Shown: piece by piece, positions 58,054-64,000 of the stretch | How positions within the stretch are numbered: the stretch's first letter is position 1 | How the letters are laid out: each line of letters starts with the position of its first letter | Source: Yanghanlia sp047501535 | GTDB taxonomy: Bacteria; Pseudomonadota; Gammaproteobacteria; Burkholderiales; Burkholderiaceae_B | Length of the DNA: 64,000 nt | Direction of reading: 5' to 3' | Assembly: GCF_047501535.1 (NCBI RefSeq) | Contig: NZ_JAZDRJ010000005.1 | Span: 150,593 to 214,592 of the forward strand | Made by a program: the position numbers and the translations under genes | Notes under the pieces: generated by a model | The model's database searches: none | The model's input: only the letters and a program-made list of their open reading frames with translations | What the model was told of the DNA's origin: nothing

Positions 58054-59178
58054 ATGGCAGACATAGACTGTATCGTTATCGGCGCCGGCGTCGTTGGTCT
58101 GGCGGTTGCGCGCGAGCTCGCCATGGCGGGTCGGGAAACCTTGGTTGTAGAAGCCGCAGAAGGCATTGGTACAGGAACCAGCGCCCGTAATTCTGAAGTG
58201 ATTCATGCCGGCATTTATTACCCACAGGGTAGCCTCAAGGCACAGCTGTGTGTGGAAGGCAAACAGTTGCTCTATGAGTACTGTGCCGCAAGGAGCATCC
58301 CTCACCAGCGCTTGGGCAAGCTGATTGTTTCTGCGTCCCCAGAACAAACGCAGAAGCTGTCCGACATCGCCCAGCAAGCGCGGCTCAATGGCGTAACCGA
58401 CCTCTACCAGATCAGTGGTGCTCAGGCACGCGAGCTGGAACCGGCCTTGGTTTGCGACGCCGCCCTGGTGTCGCCTTCCACCGGCATTGTTGATAGCCAT
58501 GGCCTGATGCTGGCTTTGCAGGGCGATGCGGAAAACGCTGGCGCCCAATGCGTATTTTTCACGCCTTTCCAAAAAGGCCGGGTGCTGGAAAATGGCGAAT
58601 TTCTACTGTCTTTCGCAGGCGCAGAAGCGATGGAACTTACCGCCCGCTGCGTCATCAACGCTGCAGGTTTGTCGGCACCTTCTGTTGCCCAGCGCCTGAC
58701 CGGGCAACCTTCCGCTCTGATTCCGACTGCTCACTACTGCAAGGGCAGTTATTTCACCCTGTCAGGGCGCTCACCCTTCAGCCGCCTTATCTACCCTATG
58801 CCCGATCACGCAGGGCTTGGCGTACACCTGACGGTAGACCTTGGTGGTCAAGCCAAGTTCGGCCCCGATACGGAGTGGGTCGACAACGAAAACTACGATA
58901 TCGACCCAAGCCGGGCGGACAGCTTCTACGCCGCCGTGCGGCAGTACTGGCCAGACCTGCCCGATGGCGCACTGCAACCGGGATACACCGGCATCCGACC
59001 CAAAATTGTCGGCCCCGGCCAGCCCGCCGCGGATTTTCTCATTGCCGGGCCCGGCACACACGGCGTTGCCGGGTTGGTCAACCTGTTTGGCATTGAATCT
59101 CCCGGGTTAACTGCCAGCATGGCAATTGGACGCGAAGTTTTGGTCGCTTTATCGGCCCCGGCGATGCGCAGTGTATAG
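58054..59178 (+). CDS. LhgO-like FAD-dependent oxidoreductase
   Basis: A 374-residue DAO-family flavoprotein. IVIGAGVVGLAVARELA (residues 8-24) binds FAD; SARNSEVIHAGIYYPQGSLKAQLCVEG is the hallmark of L-2-hydroxyglutarate dehydrogenase/oxidase (LhgO/YgaF). CKGSYFTLSGRSPF and PGYTGIRPKIVGPGQPAADF also agree. It oxidises L-2-hydroxyglutarate to 2-oxoglutarate with electrons to the membrane quinone pool. The gene is co-directional with the pdxH/flavin-reductase genes. Confidence 0.88.
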   Translation: MADIDCIVIGAGVVGLAVARELAMAGRETLVVEAAEGIGTGTSARNSEVIHAGIYYPQGSLKAQLCVEGKQLLYEYCAARSIPHQRLGKLIVSASPEQTQKLSDIAQQARLNGVTDLYQISGAQARELEPALVCDAALVSPSTGIVDSHGLMLALQGDAENAGAQCVFFTPFQKGRVLENGEFLLSFAGAEAMELTARCVINAAGLSAPSVAQRLTGQPSALIPTAHYCKGSYFTLSGRSPFSRLIYPMPDHAGLGVHLTVDLGGQAKFGPDTEWVDNENYDIDPSRADSFYAAVRQYWPDLPDGALQPGYTGIRPKIVGPGQPAADFLIAGPGTHGVAGLVNLFGIESPGLTASMAIGREVLVALSAPAMRSV

Positions 59179-59209
59179 CTTCCCGCCACAGCCAAAAGAC
59201 CCGACAAAT

Positions 59210-59259
59210 AAAAACAATTCTCATTAACATTGAACCCCTTAACAAACGTACGCTAATAT
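59210..59259 (+). promoter_or_regulatory. Promoter and possible Fur box before the envelope cluster
   Basis: -35 TTGAAC (59230-59235), an 18-bp spacer and -10 TAATAT (59254-59259). Just upstream, 59210-59228 read on the minus strand is GTTAATGAGAATTGTTTTT, which matches 13 of 19 positions of the Fur consensus. Site would control transcription of the gene at 59345. Confidence 0.45.
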
Positions 59260-59344
59260 GTCGCCGCTGCATTGTGCGGCGCAACTCACATTGCGCAGGC
59301 TGTTCTGAGCACAGTCTGCGATTCAAAAAGAAGGTCATAGCTGT

Positions 59345-60187
59345 ATGTTAAAGAGCAAAAAGGTATTGGCGACTCTCACCATCGCTTCCGTCGGTCTCTC
59401 TGGCTGCGCGACCACCGGCGAATGGGGTTCCAAGCAATCGATCGGAACCGTCATCGGCTCGCTGGGAGGGGCGCTCATTGGCTCGCAAATCGGAGGAGGC
59501 ACAGGTCGTACAGTCGCCATCATTGCTGCCGCGCTGGCCGGCGGTGCACTCGGAAACTGGATAGGTTCAAATCTCGACAAGAAAGACCAAGAGGCTCTTG
59601 CCCTCAGTACGCAACAAGCGTTGGAAAGCGGCAAATCGGTTGCATGGGCGTCTGATCACAGCGGCGCCACCGCCACAATCAAACCCGTCTCCTCAAAGCA
59701 GGTGGCACAAACTGCAACCGTTAAACGCTCGGCGCGAATCGCCCGAGTCGACAACCTCTCTGTCATCAATCAACCCTACCAAGCCTTGCGCTCCGCGAAT
59801 CTGCGCGCTGCTCCGAATACTTCGGCAGAAAAAGTTGGGGGGTTCAGCGTGGGGCAATCCTTCACCGCACTGGGTAAAACAGACAACAACTGGATTGCTG
59901 TTGGCCGCCAAGGCGTGACCATCGGCTATGTTCATGCGCCGCTCGTCGGACCAGTCGCCCGCGCCACCGCCGATCAGGCTACCGATCTGGACAGCCTCAC
60001 CCTTGCCGATGCCCAAGTCCAGGGGTTCGATCTCGATGCCATTGAACCGACTTCTCCCGTCGTCGAGAACGTCGCAGTGCAGACAACCTGCCGCACGGTT
60101 CAATATGACATCAAGACAGCTAAAGGGACAGATTCGCGAACAGTAGACGCCTGCCAGGCAACAGATGGCGCTTGGCAAATCGGCTAA
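59345..60187 (+). CDS. Outer-membrane lipoprotein with glycine zipper and SH3 domain
   Basis: A 280-residue lipoprotein: lipobox LSGC with Cys21, then a glycine-zipper pair (IGTVIGSLGGALIGSQIGGGTGRTVAIIAAALAGGALGNWIG), and a bacterial SH3 domain (YQALRSANLRAAPNTSAEKVGGFSVGQSFTALGKTDNNWIAVGRQGVTIGYVHAPLV). The C-terminus VQTTCRTVQYDIKTAKGTDSRTVDACQATDGAWQ has a Cys pair as in surface-antigen (RcsF/17 kDa type) domains. It may bind peptidoglycan in the periplasm. It heads the three-gene cluster. Function unknown. Confidence 0.8.
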   Translation: MLKSKKVLATLTIASVGLSGCATTGEWGSKQSIGTVIGSLGGALIGSQIGGGTGRTVAIIAAALAGGALGNWIGSNLDKKDQEALALSTQQALESGKSVAWASDHSGATATIKPVSSKQVAQTATVKRSARIARVDNLSVINQPYQALRSANLRAAPNTSAEKVGGFSVGQSFTALGKTDNNWIAVGRQGVTIGYVHAPLVGPVARATADQATDLDSLTLADAQVQGFDLDAIEPTSPVVENVAVQTTCRTVQYDIKTAKGTDSRTVDACQATDGAWQIG

Positions 60188-60200
60188 ACAGTCAATACAC

Positions 60201-62189
60201 ATGAAAACTCGACTTCTTTACCTTGCAATTACGGCCGCATTTGCAAGTGGCCCGGTGCATGCAGAAAGCCATCGCCTGGCGTTTTCCAAAGCTGAACAAA
60301 TCGAAATCTTTGTTGAGCATGATGCAGGCAAGAACTGGTGCTCACCCCATCTCGATTTGCGCGTCTCCTATCAAAGCACCCCCAACCCGGCAGGGCTGGC
60401 CGCGCTGATGCCAAAGCTTGGCGCATTGCTTGCGCAGCAATGTGCCGTCGCAGATAGCGTCTCGTGGACAAGTCAGGACTCGCAAGGGAAAACACTCGCC
60501 CGTGGTATCAGTTCTAAAGCCACGAATTGGGCGCTGTCTGTCACCCCTGACGCCAGTACGCAAGTTGCCACAACAACCGAACAGCAGGCGGCTCCACAAA
60601 CTTCAGAATCCGCACCCGCGGCATCAACGGCGGAAGCAGCAGCGCCGGAGGTTGCGGCCTCAGCAACAACCGCCTCGGCCGCAGTGGCCGCCAGCGCAGC
60701 AGCACCCACCGCACCTGTGGATGTTGCCGCCGCACAGCGTCCCGCCGAAGCGGCAGCTCCTGCTGCCCCTGCTGCTCCAGCCACTGTCGCCGCCGCACCG
60801 CAGGCCGCCCAAGCTGCAGCGCCTACGGCTCCAGCGGCTCCTACTGCTCCTGCGGCTGCAGCGCCTCCTGTTGCTCCTGCGCCCGCCACTTTTGAAGTCA
60901 ATGGCTGGAAGCCTGAAGGCGATCAACACATCCGTACTGCAGAGAATTTCCTAACTGTGTTGAAAGATCAAAACGGTTGCTCGGTTCTAAGCCGCTTTCA
61001 GCTGGGCGACAACGCACAATACCTCTCGCTTTTATCGGAAGGTATGACGTGCGATGCGAATGGTATGGCCACCGGAGAAGGCCAGCTTATCTTGCAACGT
61101 TCTGACGGCTCCATCATCAGCCGCACGAACAAAGTGTGGCTCAGAGACGGCGTTCCCTTCAACCAGCCTGTTCAACAGGCTTCGCTGGCCGCCACCAACG
61201 GCACAGATAAATTATGGCTGAGCTTAGGCGCCGACGCGGCTTCCCAATCCTATTATTTTTTGCGCACCGAACTGCGTAATTACCGAGGGATTGGGGTGTG
61301 GTATGTTGACCCGCAAGTCGACACGCTGACAGCGAATGTTGAAGCCTTTCGCGATGCAGCTCAGATCCAGGCAGCCATCTCGGGCGCGCTTCAAGCGCTT
61401 GATGCCCGTGCCCTCCCCCTCACCTCACACGCTCGTCTGGCTTTCTTCGACAAGTATGAAGAAGGCATGGTGAAGAACCAGTTGAACGGTGCTCTATACA
61501 CGATCGATTCAAGCCGTCGTGTGGATCGCCGCAATCAACGTGCCGGCGACTGGCAATTCAGCCTCAATCGAGGGCGTAATTACGTCTTCGAGCGTGACCA
61601 AAGAGAGGCTGAAGAAAAACGCCGCGAAGAACAACGTCTCGCCTATGAAAAGCAACGCGAAGAGCAACGACTTGCCTTTGAAAAACGGCAGGCGTTGCAA
61701 AGAGCGAGCTACGAGGCGCAACGCAAACTTCACGCGTATGAAACCCTGGTCAAAGCCTACGAAGACCCCAAATCCGCACTGGCGAATCTTCAGAAAGATG
61801 CCTCGTTCAACCTGTTTGGCCGCAGCGGTTACGCCACAATGATGAAAGGCCGGGCTGTCGATGTCCAACTGATCGTGTACGTAAACGGTTCAGATGGCGG
61901 CGACGCAAAAGCCAACTGGCCTTACGATCTGCGACTGGTAGGCCACTCTTCGCTGGAAAAGAACTGGTATCTCGTCAAGGGCGAAAGCACGCTCGATACC
62001 CGACGTCGCGACAGTGAAGGCCTACCGCTCACGCTGGTGTCTGCCACGCCAGACAACATCACGCCGTGCGCAGAAAAAGGCTGCACAGACCTGATTGAAC
62101 CGTTGTCCGCCGCCCGTAGGCAATTTGGCGAACCGGACTGGACGCCTGAAATCTCTCAGGAGATTATCGAAAAGGCAGGCCAACTCTAA
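60201..62189 (+). CDS. Large periplasmic protein with Ala/Pro linker and coiled coil
   Basis: A 662-residue protein of unknown family. The signal peptide ends at VHA-ESH (residue 21). Residues about 130-232 are almost entirely Ala and Pro with Thr, Val and Gln, an unstructured spacer. A globular part follows (SVLSRFQLGDNAQYLSLLSEGMTCDANGMATGEGQL...). Residues about 463-525 are a charged helix with near repeats REEQRLAYEKQ/REEQRLAFEKR, predicted coiled coil. The last 130 residues include CAEKGC. It starts 14 bp after the lipoprotein gene and is followed 19 bp later by another gene. Probably a partner of the lipoprotein in envelope structure. Confidence 0.55.
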   Translation: MKTRLLYLAITAAFASGPVHAESHRLAFSKAEQIEIFVEHDAGKNWCSPHLDLRVSYQSTPNPAGLAALMPKLGALLAQQCAVADSVSWTSQDSQGKTLARGISSKATNWALSVTPDASTQVATTTEQQAAPQTSESAPAASTAEAAAPEVAASATTASAAVAASAAAPTAPVDVAAAQRPAEAAAPAAPAAPATVAAAPQAAQAAAPTAPAAPTAPAAAAPPVAPAPATFEVNGWKPEGDQHIRTAENFLTVLKDQNGCSVLSRFQLGDNAQYLSLLSEGMTCDANGMATGEGQLILQRSDGSIISRTNKVWLRDGVPFNQPVQQASLAATNGTDKLWLSLGADAASQSYYFLRTELRNYRGIGVWYVDPQVDTLTANVEAFRDAAQIQAAISGALQALDARALPLTSHARLAFFDKYEEGMVKNQLNGALYTIDSSRRVDRRNQRAGDWQFSLNRGRNYVFERDQREAEEKRREEQRLAYEKQREEQRLAFEKRQALQRASYEAQRKLHAYETLVKAYEDPKSALANLQKDASFNLFGRSGYATMMKGRAVDVQLIVYVNGSDGGDAKANWPYDLRLVGHSSLEKNWYLVKGESTLDTRRRDSEGLPLTLVSATPDNITPCAEKGCTDLIEPLSAARRQFGEPDWTPEISQEIIEKAGQL

Positions 62190-62208
62190 ATTTAATGACA
62201 TCAGAAAA

Positions 62209-63216
62209 ATGAACTCCAGAACAAAGGCCCTGGCGATCGGCGGCGGCGTTGCTGCCGCAGCCCTGATCGGTTGGATAGTGTTATCCAACATAGCGACAAG
62301 CCGCGCTGAAGATGCTCTCTATGAGGTTCTAGACGAGTACAACATCCGACAGAACGTCCATTGGCGAGACTTGTCTGCTTCTCCGTTTGGCAAAGTAGAA
62401 ATCACAGACCTCTCTATTAACGTCATGGGTAAAACCGTGGCGACCATCGATAACGTAGAGATCGACGACTTCACCAATACCGCAAACAAAAAAAGCATAA
62501 GCTTGCAAGCAAAAAACATCGCGAATGCTGAAGGCCTGAGCCCATTGGCCGATACGGAATACCTGCTTGCTAGCGGCATGAGTGAAGCCCCACCGTTCTC
62601 ACTGAATGCCAAATGGGATTTCGATTTACGCGATGATGAAGGCAAGGTCGAGATTGCTTTCAAGCAACCCAATGCCTTGGAAGGCAAGGTAAGCCTGGAA
62701 CTCGAAAACATCAAGGTCGTTTCCAATATGCGGCAAAACCTCATGAACGCTTTTAGTAGCGGCTCAATGTTTGGCTCGTCTTCATTATTTGGCACACCTA
62801 TCTGGATGTTGGGTGCTCAAAGCGCACTCGAAGCGCTGGGCTCAGTTGGCGTACGCAAAGCAGAAGCCAGTGTGAAAGACGACGGCTATGTAGAACGCGC
62901 CATCGCCTTACATAAACGCTACGAGATTCCCGTAACTCTTGACGAGAAAAACCCGGATAAGGCTCGGGACAAAATTTACGAGAAAACCATTGATGATCAG
63001 GTAGACGCTTGCAAGAAGGCAGCAGATACCCGGTTTAGAAATATTCCCAAGGCCGAGTCAAGCTGCAAGGCGATTGGAAAATTTCTACATGGGAAATCAT
63101 CGAGCCTGACTTTAAAGAGTCAACCGAACCGGCCCGTCACCCTTTCCACATTCTTTGAAACGGCTTCCAACAGCCCGGATCAAGCTCTTCTTTTAATGGC
63201 TCCCGTACTGGATTAA
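62209..63216 (+). CDS. Membrane-anchored hypothetical protein
   Basis: A 335-residue protein. TKALAIGGGVAAAALIGWIVLSNIA near the N-terminus is an uncleaved anchor; the rest faces the periplasm. The first 130 residues (WRDLSASPFGKVEITDLSINVMGKTVATIDNVEIDDF) have the pattern of an AsmA/DUF945-type beta domain. Two Cys (DACKKAADTRF and SSCKAI) may pair. Third gene of the cluster at 59345-63216; a strong hairpin follows. Function unknown. Confidence 0.55.
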   Translation: MNSRTKALAIGGGVAAAALIGWIVLSNIATSRAEDALYEVLDEYNIRQNVHWRDLSASPFGKVEITDLSINVMGKTVATIDNVEIDDFTNTANKKSISLQAKNIANAEGLSPLADTEYLLASGMSEAPPFSLNAKWDFDLRDDEGKVEIAFKQPNALEGKVSLELENIKVVSNMRQNLMNAFSSGSMFGSSSLFGTPIWMLGAQSALEALGSVGVRKAEASVKDDGYVERAIALHKRYEIPVTLDEKNPDKARDKIYEKTIDDQVDACKKAADTRFRNIPKAESSCKAIGKFLHGKSSSLTLKSQPNRPVTLSTFFETASNSPDQALLLMAPVLD

Positions 63217-63229
63217 GCCATCCACACCT

Positions 63230-63256
63230 GTTGCCGCGACATAAAGTCGCGGCAAC
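63230..63256. terminator. Strong hairpin after the envelope cluster
   Basis: GTTGCCGCGAC-ATAAA-GTCGCGGCAAC is a perfect 11-bp stem with a 5-nt loop 13 bp after the stop at 63216. The following T run is weak (CCCTTTTA), so efficiency is uncertain. Confidence 0.7.
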
Positions 63257-63267
63257 TTCACGCCCTT

Positions 63268-63553
63268 TTACTTCCCTGCAGCCAACCCTTCCCGACGGGG
63301 ATCAGCGCCACCTTGCAAGCTATCCGGTAACCACATCACACCGTGCAAGCCACTGGGGAAATCCACCTCTCGCACTTCGTGGCCCATGGCTTTGAGCGTG
63401 GCGATTACCCGGTTTAAGCCCGTACCCCGTTCAATTTCAGTCGCACGATTGCGGCTGCCCATATTCGGCAACTCTATGGCTTGCTGAATGTTTAGATCCC
63501 ACAGCAAGGAGCCGACCAGAGTTTTGGCTACAAAATTGATGATGGCGCTCCCC
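63268..63553 (-). pseudogene. ggt: Gamma-glutamyltransferase, C-terminal fragment, cut by an IS element
   Basis: The minus-strand frame reads GSAIINFVAKTLVGSLLWDLNIQQAIELPNMGSR...TEIERGTGL...GLHGVMWLPDSLQGGADPRREGLAAGK, the conserved C-terminal end of gamma-glutamyltransferase (small subunit, about the last 90 residues). The normal upstream GSPGG part is replaced by IS sequence at about 63553, so the rest of the gene must be beyond the element or lost. Ggt cleaves glutathione gamma-glutamyl bonds in the periplasm. Without the catalytic Thr the fragment cannot work. Confidence 0.85.
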
Positions 63554-64000
63554 CGGTGTTTGTCAACAATGATGTCCGTTTTCTTCATGCCGCGTGATTC
63601 AATTCTTGAGGCGCTGCGGCATGTTCCTTCGGCGGGTTTAACCACACCTCACCGACCGGGTTCCAGTCACGCGTATGGCGGCCTTTCCAACGCTGCGGCG
63701 TAACGCGTTTCGCTGCTTCGTAGACGCTACGGCGGCGCTCAAGAATTGCGTGCTCCTGCCCAAAATGCCGTTGCGCAGGCGTCACGAACTTGATGCCGCT
63801 GTGGCGATGTTCCGTGTTGTACCAGGTCACGAAGCGCAGCACCCACTGGCGGGCCTGGTCAATCGACGCAAACGGCTTCTTTGGGTACGCCGGTGTGTAT
63901 TTCAGTGTCCTGAACAACGCCTCGGAATAGGGATTGTCGTCACTGACTGCCGGGCGGCTAAATGACGGTACGATACCCAAGCGCTGCAAGGTCGCCAACA
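63554..64000 (-). mobile_element. IS3-family insertion sequence, partial (right edge)
   Basis: One end of the element is near 63554, where ggt is interrupted; on the minus strand it ends in ...TTGTTGACAAACACCG. The rest of the element runs past the window edge. It includes the C-terminal half of the orfB-type transposase. The exact terminal inverted repeat and the target duplication need the other end. Confidence 0.75.
63585..64000 (-). CDS. IS3-family OrfB transposase, 5' end beyond window
   Basis: The visible 137 residues are the C-terminal part of the DDE integrase core. SDDNPYSEALFRTLKY includes the catalytic Glu region; LRFVTWYNTEHRHSGIKFVTPAQRHFGQ is the IS3-family end. It uses a DDE mechanism to form a circular IS intermediate. 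The start and the first two catalytic Asp lie to the right of the window. The stop at 63585 is about 30 bp from the element's end. Confidence 0.85.
   Translation of the reverse strand, partial: LATLQRLGIVPSFSRPAVSDDNPYSEALFRTLKYTPAYPKKPFASIDQARQWVLRFVTWYNTEHRHSGIKFVTPAQRHFGQEHAILERRRSVYEAAKRVTPQRWKGRHTRDWNPVGEVWLNPPKEHAAAPQELNHAA

Noticed and set aside
60473..60929. Long reverse-strand frames over the Ala/Pro segment
   Set aside because: They arise from the GC-rich low-complexity repeat; no ribosome-binding site or family match.
1..64000. CRISPR arrays, tRNA or rRNA genes, prophage
   Set aside because: No regularly spaced repeats, no cloverleaf with TTCRA arm in the gaps, and no phage structural genes were seen on reading both strands.

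Overview
This 64 kb window is a stretch of chromosome from a betaproteobacterium of the order Burkholderiales, most likely family Alcaligenaceae (Bordetella/Pusillimonas-like). The evidence is indirect: three Bug/TctC-type solute-binding proteins in the first 12 kb, a PHA phasin, a fused double-length UvrA, an Aat-Bpt N-degron pair, and the dusB-fis-purH-ruvC-ruvA order. Base composition is moderately GC-rich and coding density is about 90%. I see no tRNA, rRNA, CRISPR array or prophage. Almost all of the window is ordinary core genome. The only mobile DNA is the end of an IS3-family element at the right edge.

Layout. 1-12.9 kb is metabolic/accessory: the end of a YgiW/YdeI-type OB-fold protein, an exported methyltransferase-like protein, a ParB-like protein of unknown role, a Bug - CoA-transferase B/A - Bug cluster, a conserved protein and a Nudix hydrolase, aat-bpt-pyrD, a phasin with a well-defined promoter, a third Bug protein and an IclR regulator. 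12.9-23 kb holds a CinA-like protein, an EI24 membrane protein, a thioredoxin-like protein, rhlE, azlCD, ilvE with a zf-CHCC protein and a YheT-type hydrolase, a BepA-like M48 protease, a CtaG-type protein and a solitary MgtC-C-terminal-like domain behind a long leader. 23.3-32.8 kb holds a UbiH-type hydroxylase, dusB-fis, purH, ruvC, ruvA, a threonine-dehydratase-like enzyme, ruvB and recQ.

32.8-47 kb holds an usher-like lipoprotein divergent from an OmpR/EnvZ-type pair, a two-gene cytochrome bd-like cluster, glnS, minCDE, dgt, a glycine-zipper lipoprotein, an isochorismatase-like hydrolase and ettA. 47-59 kb holds a glycosyltransferase, an unlisted 42-residue basic protein, the 1927-residue tandem UvrA, a PabC-like enzyme, tcdA, chaC, pdxH, a flavin reductase and an LhgO-like oxidoreductase. 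59.2-63.2 kb is a three-gene envelope cluster of unknown function behind a possible Fur site. At 63.3-64 kb a gamma-glutamyltransferase gene is truncated by the IS3-family element.

The most unusual finding is the cytochrome bd-like pair (36.1-38.5 kb). Subunit I is recognisably CydA by its flanking sequence, yet by hand alignment it has lost every residue known to ligate haem or reduce oxygen in E. coli CydA, and the quinol-site GRQPW motif. Other items worth checking are the phasin promoter flanked by two PhaR/PhbF-type sites, the tandem 22-bp repeats before a probably leaderless ubiH-type gene, the roughly 240-nt leader of the MgtC-like domain, and 18-bp palindromes upstream of the Bug genes.
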